Translations under genes and position numbers: made by a program
In this document: positions 12,701 through 25,559 of the stretch, one piece after another
How positions within the stretch are numbered: the first letter of the stretch is position 1
Layout of the letters: the number at the start of each line of letters is the position of its first letter
The notes under the pieces: model-generated
The model's database searches: none
Told to the model about the DNA's origin: nothing
Seen by the model: the letters and a program-made list of their open reading frames with translations, nothing else
NCBI RefSeq assembly: GCF_008831285.2
Contig: NC_045144.1
Coordinates: forward strand, 23,699,716-23,763,715
Source: Nymphaea colorata
Taxonomy: Eukaryota > Streptophyta > Magnoliopsida > Nymphaeales > Nymphaeaceae
Direction of reading: 5' to 3'
DNA length: 64,000 bases

Positions 12701-13006
12701 TGTACTTATGAAATTTCATAATGAATAAAAAATAGTAAAAACTGGTACAAAAAGTTTTGCTAGACATATTTATTTATCATATATTGACTTCGAAAAGTTC
12801 GTTGTACGCAATTTAATTCATTACAATTTTGCGCCCAACTGTTCAGCCATTTTCTCCCTCATGTTCATGCATGAAAAACTCTCTACGTGCACTAGTTTTA
12901 TAATCTACAACGTGCTGAACCTCATGCCTTGATGTCTCTGTTGGTGCAGATACTAGACCATGAAGACAATTCCATGATGAGACCACTTGTTCTTGTCCCC
13001 AAGTGA
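9067..13006 (+). CDS. LPR1: LPR1/LPR2-like multicopper oxidase (ferroxidase), 3 exons, ~597 aa
   Basis: Exons are 9,067-9,333, 9,987-11,456 and 12,950-13,006, with donors GTATCT and GTAAGT and acceptors GGCCAG and GGTGCAG; all junctions are phase 0. The N-terminus has a hydrophobic signal-like segment ([14 protein letters not shown]), and an alternative start lies at 9,094. All four copper-ligand motifs are present: HLHGG, WYHDH, HPLHIHL, and HCHILDHE followed by MM, the last split by intron 2. KFHRDLPP and VPGPTIEA are typical of plant LPR proteins. Arabidopsis LPR1 is of similar length and is a ferroxidase acting in root phosphate and iron sensing in the cell wall or secretory path; that function is inferred here by family. 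Exon 2 is much richer in G+C than its surroundings. Reading past 11,456 without splicing gives only a spurious short tail. Whether it matches LPR1 or LPR2 was not resolved. Confidence 0.93.
9335..9406. repeat. Compound (TC)n(AT)n microsatellite in LPR intron 1
   Basis: About 30 bases of TC repeat are followed by about 42 bases of AT repeat, starting two bases after the exon 1 donor. A second (AT)n tract sits at about 9,697-9,727 in the same intron. Because the tract abuts the donor, length changes could affect splicing. Confidence 0.95.
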
Positions 13007-13636
13007 TTAAATAATCCTTTTAATAATTAGTTGGCCTGGTCCTTGCCAAGGTTGTGTGCATTGATAGTTCTATAATTTGTTGTTTATTTCTTTATTCTTT
13101 GTGTTTGAATTATTGGGAGACTGTACCTCACATTGATACGAAGGGTTGTCGGCTACAGCCCCACAGTAAGCAAATGAGCATTGATTTTTCAAGTACTTTC
13201 TTAAGAAATCGTTATAACTAATAAAAAAAGTTGTATATGAAGTTTGGTGTTCAATCTGTCGGTCCAACCTATCGATTTGTTGGTTGTTCAAGCCGTAGGT
13301 GCCCAGCTTTCTTGAGTGAAAGTTGCATGCATCAAGCAGTGAAGGAGGGAAGGATATTTTAGTAATTTATTAAAATATGTCCTTATAGTCTTTTTATTTT
13401 TTTCATCTTCATTTTTGTCTTCACAAAAAGTTTTTTTTAAGTGTAAACTAAGAGAATTTTAGCATTAACCACATTAGTGCACGAAAATTTGTGCACTGGT
13501 ATGGCACATCTAACCAGGTTCAAGCTTTCCTTAATCTAAACATTCCTGTGCTAGTGGCCAAGCCACAAAATTTCCATTAGAGGGACTTAACTATAGCTTC
13601 CAATAATTTAACAGGGCCTGAAATATAATGTTTCAA
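13007..13636. other. Region downstream of the LPR gene
   Basis: This covers the presumed 3' UTR and intergenic sequence. It is AT-rich and I recognise no coding sequence or repeat. Confidence 0.5.
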
Positions 13637-15902
13637 ATTTTTTTTATTGGTTAAATGAAAATCTTTTAAAATTACGTGTAGATTTTTTCGCTTTGAATAT
13701 TTGAGTAGTGCTAAGGAAGAGTCTGCGCAGTAATTCCAGATACTTTTGGCTCAAACCAGCACGTTCCCAGCATCTGTCGCCCGCAAACAATTATTTCTAC
13801 TACACCAAAGCCTCCAAATCATTATGTGGAAGCAGAGCTGCCAGCATCTAGTCACCCAGTTCCTTTCAAAATCTGTAGCTAAACCAAATTTTAGTCTCTT
13901 GAACGCCCCCCATGAATGGACAACCTCCCTTTTCCAAACAATCATGTTTGGATATTTAATTGCCAGCAGGCAAACAATAACACATGAAGAGCGGATTCAG
14001 CCTGTTTCTTGCAAACAAAAACATCTATCAGCCAGCGCCTGTCCCCTATGTTGCCACTTATCAAGAGTCGGAAGCTTATTTTCAACCGAGATGAAAACAA
14101 ACCATTTAGCTGTTGGGTGAGCTTCTTCCACCACCACCATACCCCGTTTCTCCAGGATGACAAGTCCCCTGTGTTTCCATACTTTTTCCCCAGACCATTT
14201 CCATTGAAACTTGTTACATAATCTTGCTTCGAATAGTAACTGATCATTATCAGTTCTAATCAAAGGACAATCTATCTCCCCTCTGTTCAGAACATCCCTA
14301 AACTCTGGCTCCAAATTAAAATCAGATAAAAGCATTTCCTTAACAGAGAAAGTCAGACAGCAAAAAAAAGCAATCTTCCGTTCCGCGAAAGAGAATACAA
14401 GCTTTTAGAACCCACCTGTCAAACCAGAACTTGATTTCACCCTCCCTAATTGACCAGGAAACACAGTCTGCTATTGCCTCCTAGCCATTGGACACCTTTG
14501 AGAAACCACGAAGCTTTCCTGCAAGCTTTCTTAGTCCAAAACTATGCAACCATATGTATTTGGTTGAAATTATACCACTTGGTTTCTTGCAAGACTTGCC
14601 CAATTCCATTACTTAATGTTAAGGAGATCAATGCCTCCTTCAGCAGACAGTCTACATAAATATTTCCACTTGATTAAGTGCCAAGTTCTCTTGCAATCAC
14701 TGTTACCCTAACGAGATCTGGCCATTAACGAATTGAGCTTATTTATTACCACCATTGGGGTGCAAACTATTACTCAAAACCTGTTCACATGACAAAAACT
14801 TGTTTAATCTTATCGCATATGATAAAAGAGTTGTCTTCCAAGAAGATAGTTTCTTGCTAACCTTGAGTGACAAACCCCCACAAAATCTCCCAATTCATAT
14901 CTCCTTGAAACAACGGTAAATCTAAGTATTTTGTTGGAAGATTTGTCACATTCCAATTCAATATAGCCACAATGATCCTGATGGCATACTGGTCCATATT
15001 GAATGGAACCATAAAGTGTTAAGCCAGATTTACAAATAATCCGGATCTCGAACAGAAATCATCTAGGATATATTTGATTTCCTAAATTGATTCCAAATTC
15101 ACTTTATAAACAAGCAATACATCATCAGAAAACGATAATGGAGCTCTTACCCATCTTGGGAATCCATAGAACTTGAATGTCCTATCCAGAAACATTGAAT
15201 TGCAGCTTCCTAGATAAGACCTCCATCACAAGTAAAAGCAAGTATAGAGAGATGGGTTCCCTTTGATGTAAGCATCTCTTTAAGTCAAAGAACTCCCCTA
15301 ACTAACCATTAACCATTTCTACAGTTGAAATGAAGGATACACAAACCATAATTATGTCCAACCACTCTATAGAAAAGCTAGAATATAGTAAGGATCATCT
15401 CAAAAATGTCCAATCTATCCTATCATATGCCTTGGATATGTCTAACCTTAGACATAACGCTGTCTTACTTGACTTTTCCAAAGAATGCACAATCTCATGG
15501 GCTGTGATGACGTTGTGATACAAAGATCTAGAAGGGACGGAAGCCCCCACTTCCAGGAAAGCAGCCTATTAAAAATACCATTCTTTCAGCAAACAACTGG
15601 GAGATAAACGTATATATGCTATTACAAAAGGCCATATGTATAAATTTTTGAACACTGTTAGCCCTTTGCAACTTAGGAATTGAAAACTACATTGATATAT
15701 TTACTTTCTTTACTATTCTTCTATACTTGATGAAGCTGTTTATTCCCTTGAATAAATCCCCTCCACAATCTCCCAATTGCCATGAAAAACCCCAGTAGGG
15801 AAACCATATATTCCAGGGGCACTAGAGCGGTCAGTCATGAACATTATCCTATTAGCCTCCTCAATAGTAACAAGTATCACCAATACTGTTTTTTCTATGG
15901 TC
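13637..15902 (-). mobile_element. LINE B, 3' piece (reverse transcriptase and zf-RVT)
   Basis: On the reverse strand, 15,900-15,770 gives the pre-RT segment (TIEEANRIMF, then APGIYGFPTGVFHGNWEIV). About 15,460-15,420 has RT motif A (LDISKAYDRIDW), near 15,130 is the catalytic box FSDDVLLV, and near 14,950 the thumb-like NWNVTNLPTKYLDLPL. From 14,335 to 13,750 lies the zf-RVT domain (CFHIMIWRLWCSRNN). A T-run at 13,637-13,646 could be the poly(A) end. Numerous stops make it inactive. It is one piece of a LINE continued at 25,560-27,056 and 40,968-41,190. Confidence 0.85.
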
Positions 15903-16195
15903 ATAGTTGTCAAACCTGCAAATCGGGCTTGGTTTGGCTGCTAATTGGGTCACTCATCTGTCCTAATTAGGTCTCAAAAGGTAATTGTGTTTTCGTCCTT
16001 GTGTTGCTGAAAATTTCCAAAAAATCTTTTGGACGGTTGCCAAAAGTGAAATTCAAAGTCTTTCTTTCGGCTGTTTGAATTTGACAACCTTCAGGCGTCA
16101 TGATGAACTCCCTTTTTGACGTGATGTGGTATCATGATCAACTCTCCTCTTCAAAGGGGAGGGTGGTCCACGTATGTTGGAAACTCCCTTTGTTT

Positions 16196-16231
<36 letters not shown>

Positions 16232-19200
16232 GTATGATCTTATATGAGACCAAACTCAAGTGATTTGACATTCCTACGCAATCTCAATGATCTAGACCCG
16301 AGTATTTTGAAATTGGGTGTATACAAGTCAATCCTTGAATCATGACCTAGTTCTTAATTCACTCGAGCTATTCCTGAGTTGAGATGCCGAGTTTGCCAAC
16401 CATAGTCCTTCTTGCATCTCTAAAATTTATTTTCAAAAAAATAAGGTTTTATTTTGAAATAAGAGCAAAAAGGATTCGCCTCTTGGTACAAGGTTCGGTA
16501 TTTCTAGCACTTTTATTGGGAGTAACCTGACTAAGAACTACCTTCTTGCTTTTCACATTCCGATATTTGAAATGTTATTCTAAATCCTATACGCATGTGT
16601 GCTCAAGTCTAAATAATTTTTTTTTAAGTATTGAAATAAATTTTAAAATGTTTTAAAATAGAGCCCTCGGGTCTAGAATTATGGTCTTAAGGATATACCC
16701 TTAATAATTAGTAATTTTAAAAAATTTGAGATTGAATTATTAGAATAGCCAAATAGTATTCAAAACAAATTGTTTAAAGGAGTCACTTGTAAGATCTTTT
16801 GAGTTCTTCAAATTTTGTAAGGAAAAATCAAATAAAAGGTAACTTATATTTGAAAATAGTTTTGAAAATCGAAGATTTCAACTTGTTTGAGGAAATATAA
16901 TTAGGAACATACTTGTAAATTACTTATTTTGCAAAACATGACTTCAACTTATCATGTTTTGCAAAAGCAAGTTTTTTAAGTTTTGTTTGAAAAATAAGAT
17001 AGCAAAATAGATGGACGATGAGGATAACCATAGTTCTTATTCATCATAAGGCCAAAAAGGAAGATTTTGTAATATTGCAAATATCAAAGTAATATGTTGA
17101 AAAGAGTGAAGATTTGATATTTAAAAAGAGAAAATATTATAATTTGTAGGAGTGTTTCCTTCTAATTTAAGTAAGTTTCAAGATTTGGCCTTAATTTGAT
17201 TATCATCTGATTATGGCTTGATCTTGTCATACTTAAGCTTCTTATAAATGTGCTTGTGAGCATTCGTGAGTCCCATAAGTGGTTATGTATACATGTTACA
17301 TAAATCTTATATGCATAACAAAAAAATAATAATTCCTACTATAACATACATCTATGGAGCAACAGGAAGGAAAATTTTGATGGAAATTGATAGGTGTAAA
17401 ATTTCATCTAACAAGTCACTTAATGGTGTATTAAAAATATAGGTGGGTCAATAGAAGCTAGAAGAATGACAAAAAAAGTATGAAAAATGGATTTACAATT
17501 TGAAAAATAAAAAATGACATGTTCAATGCAAATTAACATGTACATCAAGCGTGTTTGAGTGTTCTCGAGTTGGACATGTCTCAATTCAAAATGACAAAAA
17601 TAAAAAATAACTCATCCCAAATCCTACAATCAAGCCATCAAAACAGAGAATTAGATAGAGAAATAATAAAATAGATATTCGTTGAAAGAGTAAAAATAGG
17701 TAGAGAAAAATTAAAAGAAAGAAAGAGAAAAATGAAAATACATAGAGATAAATAAAGAAGAAAGTGGGAGAGAAAGACAGATATATTTGAAAGAGAAATA
17801 ATTAAATGAGAGAGAAATGAAAAGAGGAACAAAAAGAGAGAAATAAAGACGGAAATTAAAATGAGAGAAATACAAATTAAAAAGAGATAAATGAGTTAAA
17901 AGAAATGAATAAACTAGTTAAAATGTTTAAAAAAAATAAGTTAAAAAGAGAGAAAAAATATCTTGAGGAAAACGTTTGCCTTAGTCATGCTCCTGAAATT
18001 TCAAAGAGAATCTTTAGCTCCAGAGAGACTCTAGACCCTCATCGGCTTGTTATGAAGAAAAGAGACAATAAAATGGTAGAAAGAAAAGTTATAAATACTT
18101 TAAAAAAAAGATTTGTTTTTGAGACCGCTCCTTATCTCTTCGGAGTAAAGAGAACTCCTTGATGATGGCTTGAACGGGTTGAAAAATATTCCTTAAGAGT
18201 TCATCACAAGCTCCTCTAAGGCCCGTACTTGTGGGAAGTAAAGGTTTGGAACTGAAGATTAGGAGAGCCAAACAATAAAAATTGAACAAGAAGGAGATGA
18301 GAAGAAGAAATCTAGAAGATGAGAGAGAGAGAGCTCAAAGGCTTGAAAAGATGATGGATTTTCTATGTTAAATGAGAGAAGTGAGGAGTATTTATAAAAG
18401 AATGCTCAAGGGCATTGTGGTCTTTTTAAATAAAATTAGTTATTAACTTATCATTATTGACTTTAAAAATAGCTTAAAAACACTAAGAGGGTCAAATCTG
18501 CACAAGAATAGGTTGACTGCATCAAGGCTCACCTAGACTAGGCCACCCACTGCCAGGCCAAGTTGGGCTGCCATAGGCCCATTCTGGCCTGTGCTGGCCA
18601 GCCGTAGGCCAACCTTGGCTAGGCTGGGCCCTGCCACAGGCCTAGCATGGTCAGGCCAAGGCCACACCAAGGCCAGGATAGGCCCAGCGAAGGCCATGCC
18701 TGGCTGCGCGTGGTAAGGCCAGGGTTGTGCCTAGTCACACTAGGTCAGCCAGGGCTAAGGTTGGCCATACCAAGGTCACACCTGGCTGCACCAGGTATGG
18801 CCAGACCAAGCTTGGTCAGCCTTTCACATTGGCTATGGGCCTCACAAAGGGTGTTTTGGTATTTTTGTTGAAAAATAAGGTTATTCTTTAAAAGAAAAGA
18901 TAATTCGAGAAAACCAAGGGTATTTTGAGAAATTCAATGATATTTTCACAAAATGAAGAGTATTTTGTAAATCTTGAATTTGAAACTATTGGTATTTGGA
19001 AAATGATCATAATGTCTCGATACTTGGACTGGAATGATTTGTTATTTGTATTTGGATCTGAAAAAGGATCTAGCTCTCGGATGTGGAGCTGGATCTCGAT
19101 CAAAAGTTTAGAATGGATCCAAAATAATATATTTGGATTTGGATCTAAAACTCATATTTTGTTCTAAATCTCACATTTTGATTTGGATTGACACAAAAAC

Positions 19201-19820
19201 AAAGAATTGGATCTAAATTTGGATCTAGATTAAGAATTTGGAACAGAACAAGGATATGGATCTGGACTTTAGATCTAGGGTTTGGATCAAGTTTGAATTG
19301 ATATGAAGGCACAAATTGGGATCAAATGAGTCCAGAATTGAGATTTGGTTCAGAGTCTAGATCTAAAGTTCTATTGTGGATCTAGATCCAGATTTTATAT
19401 TTGGATTTCGATATAGATTCATTTTGTATGCGGTTTGGATCTATGGATCAGTTTTGGTTCTAGAGCTAGTATTTAGATCCAAATTAAGATCTAGGGCTTT
19501 GTTTTGGATATGGAGCTGGGCTTTGGATATAGATTTGGATCTAAGGATTTGTTTTGGGCTTCTATATGAGTTTTTGAATTGGATCCTAGTTGGAATTATG
19601 GAATAAGTCTAAAATGTGATTGGGTTTTGTGTCCAAGGTCTAAAATTAGATTCAAATAAGTCTCAAATATCGTTGATAGACAAATAAAAGAATGAATTGA
19701 TCATACTTAAAAGAAATTGAAGTGTTTGAAACTGAAAATCCTTGAAGGCTATCATAAATATATCACGAAATGTTTGAAAAATGCTAAATATAGAATTTTG
19801 AAGAATTTGGGGTGATTATA
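15903..19820. repeat. Left ~3.4 kb LTR-like repeat (plus ~490-bp insert)
   Basis: It aligns collinearly with 22,179-25,559. Shared blocks include AAGGTTTTATTTTGAAAT (about 16,443 and 22,242), the purine-rich GAGAAA tract (about 17,640-17,960 and 23,490-23,760), a GGCCA-rich stretch (about 18,530-18,840 and 24,350-24,590), degenerate GGATCT repeats (about 19,040-19,600 and 24,780-25,270), and the end TTTGGGGTGATTA. The leftmost part is interrupted by an inverted-repeat-ended insert. Confidence 0.75.
15913..16402. mobile_element. MITE-like insert within the left LTR
   Basis: This segment is absent from the right repeat, where matching sequence runs from GGTTGTCAT directly into GCATCTCCAAAATTT. 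Its ends pair imperfectly (TAGTTGTCAAACCTGC on the left; GAGTTTGCCAACCATA on the right), as in a short terminal inverted repeat. It contains a (CT)n tract at about 16,199-16,229. The superfamily is not determined, and exact ends are uncertain because the LTR start also reads TAGTTGTCA. Confidence 0.5.
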
Positions 19821-22178
19821 GATGCTCCTGTTTGTTGCTAAGCTAGTGTAATCCATGCTTAGTGTCAAAGATGAGCACCATAAATTTTGATCAAAGAAAA
19901 TTTTTGTTGAAAACTTAAAATGCAATAATCACATATTAGGTTTAACTTCTTACCTGGATGGGTTGTTTGAGCTTATGTTGTAAGTTTAACCCCTTACTTG
20001 CACGGGTTTGTCGAAATTGAATTCAGGTTTCCTGAATGGATTTACAATTTTGTCCATAATTTCAGGTTTTACCTGTTTCTTGAGTGGGTTGCTCGAAAAT
20101 AAGTGGCAATTCTAGAAACGAACACTCATCACTCAAACAGATTTGTTGAAGTTGTGAATGAGATCCTATTGTTCCTACATTGGTTGTGACAAAAAAACTT
20201 TATATCACTTCGAGTGTCTTGTAGTAAAGTATTTGTTTTTATCGAAGACTGAATTTTGAGCTTACTTGGTAAAATTCCTCAACCTAGTGTTTGGGTTGAG
20301 CTTGCTTTGAAAAGCCCTTGGCCAAATGACCAAGTTTCACTTGCTCCATGAGATTCCGTTGTCTAGTGATATGGTTGAGCTAGCTTCAAAATGCCACGAA
20401 CTTAGTGGCCAAGTTGGGCTTGATCAAACCTTCAGCTTAACAGCTAAGCTGATTTGATTGGAATATTACCCTTTTCTTGATGGACAATGATGATTTAAAT
20501 GATTTTTTAGAAAAATTCTTGTGAAAAAAATATGTCTAAAAAGCAAGTTAGAAAATGCCTTGAAATATTCATAATTGAAAAGATGCCCTATTGTTAGCAA
20601 TTGCCATGATTGGTGAGAAATAAGATCTAATTCAAAACAATCATTTTCATTAATAGGAAAATGAAGGTACAAGGCAATATCATGTGTATGAACTTAGGTA
20701 TGAAACAATTTTCAATGTCTTTAGTGACAAGCAATTGGGACAAAGGTCTGTAAGAAAGAATCTTGTTATAAAAATATGATCGGTATATAGTGATTTTCAT
20801 AGCGAGATATCAAGTTGATAGTATTTTAAAGAGAATATTGGGAAACAAAGAAAATTGTGCGCAATGTATCACTTGTGAAGAATCTTGACTTTGGAAATGA
20901 TTAAAGCTCAGGCAGAGTAGAAGACACATAATAAATAAATGAATAAGGTAAACTCAAGAAGACATAGACTCAATGTGGGTGAATGAATAAGGTAAAATCA
21001 CATGTTCGGACTTAGAACAGAATATACTGAAGTAAAGCAAAGGTTGGTAATCAACCAATAAAACCACGGAAGTAGTAAAATGGGAAAAAATGTGTGCTAT
21101 GGGTGTTGAATCTAGAAAATTATCAGGTTAGTATAAAGGAGGATCATAAAAAAAGATACATGACCTAAGTTAAGCAAGGTTGTTAATTAAACTGATAGAT
21201 GAGTATCATGTTCAAGAATAGGAAGTTGGAAAAATGAATAAATGTGGGATTGACAAAGTAGGATAAAATGTAAATTTTGAAGGAATTCTAAGAAAGGATT
21301 GGGCCTGCCAAATGATAAAACTTGAAAAGAAAGTTAATCGATGTCACCTAGGTAGTAGGATTAAAGCATGGGTTTATGACGTGGTCATGTTGAAGATTGC
21401 ATAGAGATGATCGACAAAAATATTGATTTAAATGAGGAAGATGGAATGTGAAATTATTGAATTGATCAATGAGTGTATGGAAGACATACATGCATCCATC
21501 ATACGATGACAAGTATACATTTATGATGCATATATTTGGAAAAGGAACATAGGACCCTAATTGACTTTGGTTTGATTAGTTATAATTGTTTTATATAAAA
21601 TATGTCAATATACCTTAGCCAAGAGGCTTAGTATGAGCATAGACTCCTTCATTAGGCAACTAAAAGTCGGGTTTTTGGTTAATCCTTGGTCACCCATCAA
21701 TATACACAAATTACTACTCTTGATACTAACGAGGGAGCTTTCTTACCAAAGGTGCACTCCAGTTGTAAGATTTAATCTTATGCTACCATCTAAGATCGAA
21801 CCTCGCAACATGATGATCGGGACAAATAGGTATAGAGAACTTTGAAATGTGAGCAAACATGCAAAATCAATTGTCTCTAATGCAATGTTGCTTAAGAAGA
21901 TGATTAAAATAAAAAGAGAGCACAAAATGTTTTCAATCAAACTTTAAATTGAGGAGGTTTGTATTTGAAATCTAAGTATAAGTGAAGATAATTAAGTATC
22001 ATCAATTACTTCTAGAAGCAAGAAAGCAATTAAACCATACTTAGAGATAAATGTAATTGAATGCCAACTAGCTTTAGGCCATGAAAATAGGTGCATGATT
22101 AGTGTTGACATCAAAGATAACATTTAAAATTTAAAATGTATAAATAAATAGGCTAGTTGAACAATGACGAGTCCCATC
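19821..22178. other. Internal region of the LARD-like element
   Basis: 2.36 kb of AT-rich DNA with only short open frames and no motif of gag, protease, reverse transcriptase, integrase or RNase H. It has the usual make-up of a non-autonomous element that depends on enzymes from a relative. Confidence 0.55.
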
Positions 22179-25100
22179 ATGGTTGTCATATGTTTGCATC
22201 TCCAAAATTTATTTTGGTTTTGGAGTATTTCAAAAAAATGAGGTTTTATTTTGAAATGAGAGAGAAAGGGACTCGCCTATCATTACGAGGTCAGGCCGTT
22301 GCCAATGCCTTTATTAAGGGTAACCTGACCAAGAACTAGCCTCTTACTGTGCATATTCTGATTTTTGAAATGTTATCCTAAATCCTTTATGCAAGTATGC
22401 TCTAGTCTATTTTTTTTTTTTAAGTAATGAGACAATTTTGAAATGATTCAAATATGGTTCGCTTTTAAGATAGAACCCTCAAGTGTTAGAGCAATGGTCT
22501 TAAGGTTTAACGAACTCTTAATAATTAGTAATTTTAGAAACATGAGATTGAATTGTCGGATTAGCCAAATAGTATAGAAAACAAATTGTTTAAAAAAGAT
22601 ACTTGTAAGATCTTTTGAGTTCTTCAAATATATTATTGTCACTATAACTCAAATAAAAGGTAACTTATATTTAAAAATAGTTTTGAAAATCAAAGTTTTC
22701 AATTTGTTTGAGGAAATATGACTAGGAACATACCTGTAAATTATTTATTTTGCAAAACATGACTTCAACTTGTCATGTTTTGCAAAAGTAAGTTTTCCAA
22801 GTTTTATTTGACAAATAAGATATCAAAATAGATGGACTATGGCCATGTTTCTTATTTATCATAGGCCCAAAGAGAAAAGTTTTGTAATATTACAAATATC
22901 AAAATAATATGTTGAAAAGAATGAAGATTTGATATTTAAAACAAAAAAATATCATAATTTGTAGAAGTGTTTCCATTGAATTTAAGTAAGTTTCAAGGTT
23001 TTGCCTTAATCCGATTATCATCTCATTAATACTTGATCTTGTTTTACTTAAGCTTCTTAGAGATGTGCTTGTGAGCATTTGTGAGTCCCATAAGTGATTG
23101 CATATGCATGATTACATCAAATTCTATATGCAAAAGAGAAAAAACCATTCCTACCATAACATACATCTATGGAGCAACAAAAAGGAAAAATTTGATGAAA
23201 ATTGATAGAGGTAAAATTTCAACTAATGAGTCACTCAAGGGTGTATTGAAAATATTGATGGGCCAATGAAAGGCTAGAAAAATGATTAAAAAATATGAAA
23301 GATGGATTTACAACTTTAAAAATCATAATTGACATGCTCAATATAAATTAACATGTACATCAAGCGTGCTTGGGTGTTCCAGGGTTGAACATGTGCCAAC
23401 TTCAAAATGACAAAAGTAGAAAGATAGCTTGCACCAAATCCTGACATTATAATACACATCCATCTACAATCAAGCCATCAAAACAGAGAATTAGATAGAG
23501 AATAAAAGATAGATATACCGTGAAAGAGCAAGAATAGATAGGGAACAATTAAAAGAGAAAAGGAGTAAAACGAAAATACATATAGAGAAATAAACATGAA
23601 AGAGGGAGAGAAAGAGAGAGATATTTGAAAGAGAAATAATTAAATGAGAGAGAAATTAAAAGAGAAATAGAAAGAGAGAAATAAAGATGAGAAATTAGAA
23701 TAAGATAAATACAAGTTAAAAAGAGATAAACGAGTTAAAAAAAGTGAAGAAACTAGTTAAAATTCTAAAACGATAAGTTAAAAAGAGAAAAAAAATGATC
23801 ATGAGGAAAACGTCTGCCTTGGTCATACTCTTGAAGCTTCAAGGATGATCCTTAGCTCCAAAGACTATTGACTTTCATCGGATTGTTACGAAGAAAAGAG
23901 ACAAGAAAATGGTAGAAAGAGTTATAAATACCTTAAGAGAAGGTTTGGTATAGAGGTGGCTCCTTAGCACGTCCGAACAAAGAGAACTCCTTGATGGTGG
24001 CTTGAAAGGTTGGAGATACTCCTCAACAGTCCATCACAAGCTCCTCCAAGGCCTTCTCTTGTTGGAAATGAAGGTTTGAAGTTGAAGATTAGAAGAATCA
24101 AACAACAAAAATTGAACAAGAAGAAGAAAAGAAGAAGAAATCTAAAAGAGAAGAGAGAGGGCTCAAAGGCTTGAAAAGATGATGGATTCTCTATGTTAAA
24201 TGAGAGAAATGAAGATATATTTATAAAGGAAGAAGATTCAAGGGCATTGTGGTCTTCTTTTTTAAAATTGAAATTAGGCATTAGTTAGTCATTATTAGCT
24301 TAAAAACACCAAAAGGGTCAAATCTGTCCAAGAATAGGTTTACTGGAGGGTTGACTGCACAAGGCTGGCTGCCTGCCCAAGGTTCGCCCAGCCAACCCAC
24401 TGCCAGGCTGAGCTGGTCTATACTAGTCGGGCCAGGCTAGGCAAGGCCAGAACTGACCTGCCAGGGTCGTGCCATGCCGAGCCAGGTTCAAGATTGGCCC
24501 AGCCAAGGCTGTGCTTGGCTGTGCTAGGTATGGCCAGACCAGGCTTGGTCAGCCTGCCCGGTTGGCTGTGGGCCCCACAAAGGTATTTTGGTATTTTTGG
24601 TGAAAAATGATGTTATTTAAAAAAATGATATTTCAAGAAAACCAAGGGCATTTTGAGAAATTCAATGATACTTTAAGAAAATCAAGGGTATTTTTGGAAT
24701 CTTGAATTAGAAACTATTGATATTTGAAAAACAATCATAATGTCTCTATGCTTGAATGGGGAATGATCTGTGACTTGTATTCAGATCTAAAAATGGATCT
24801 AGCCCTTGGATTTGGAGCTAGATCTGGATCAAAGGCTAACAATAGAAGAAAAATAATATATTTGCATTTGGATCTCAAATTTGGATCTAAAACCCATATT
24901 TTTGTTCTAAATCTCAAAATTTGATCTAGAGTGAGGTAAAAACATGGAATTGGATCTAAATTTGGATCTACATTAAAAATTTGGAACCAAACATGGATAT
25001 GGATCTAGACTTTAGATCTTGGATTCAAATCGGGTCTGAATTGATATGCAAGCACAAATTGGGATCAAATGAGTCCAGAATTGAGATTTGGATCAGCGTC

Positions 25101-25559
25101 TAGATATAAAGTTCTATTATGGATCCAGTTTTATAATTTAGATTTGGATATGGGTCCATTTTGTATGTGGTTTGGATCTAGGGGTCTATTTTGGATCTAG
25201 GACTAGTATTTGGATCTAGGACTAGTATTTGGATCTAGGGCTCTGTTTTGGATATGGAGCTAGACTTTGAATTTAGATTTAGATCTAGGGATTTGTTTAA
25301 GGCTTTTATATGAGTTTTTGAACCGAATCCCAGTTTGAATTATAGAATAAGTCTAGATCATGATCGGGTTTTGTGTCCAAAGTTAGTAATTATGTCCAAA
25401 TAAGTCTTAACTATCGTTGATAGTCAAATAAAAGAAGAAATTGACCATAAGGAAATTAAAGTGTTTGGAGCCGAAAATCCTTGAAAGTTGTCATAAAGTT
25501 ATCACAAAATGTTTAAAAAATGCTAAATATAGAATTTTGAAAAATTTGGGGTGATTACA
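22179..25559. repeat. Right ~3.4 kb LTR-like repeat
   Basis: Partner of the left repeat. It begins ATGGTTGTCA and ends GTGATTACA; LINE sequence starts at the next base. The GGCCA-rich and GGATCT-rich sub-blocks are shorter here than in the left copy, so these internal blocks have changed in length since insertion. Confidence 0.75.

Larger units (their letters stand above)
15903..25559. mobile_element. Large non-coding LTR element (LARD-like) inserted in LINE B
   Basis: Two ~3.4 kb direct repeats (about 15,903-19,820 and 22,179-25,559) flank a 2.36 kb internal region with no recognisable gag-pol. Outside the element, LINE coding sequence continues on both sides. The flanks TGGTC (15,898-15,902) and TGATC (25,560-25,564) look like a 5-bp target duplication with one change. 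The right copy ends ATTACA; the left copy ends ATTATA. No primer-binding site or polypurine tract was found with confidence, so the class call rests on repeat geometry and target duplication. The repeats differ at many positions, so the insertion is old. Confidence 0.65.

Noticed and set aside
16921-25559. CRISPR-like or satellite array in the GGATCT and GGCCA blocks
   Set aside because: Repeats are degenerate, irregularly spaced and lack unique spacers; they are parts of a plant LTR.
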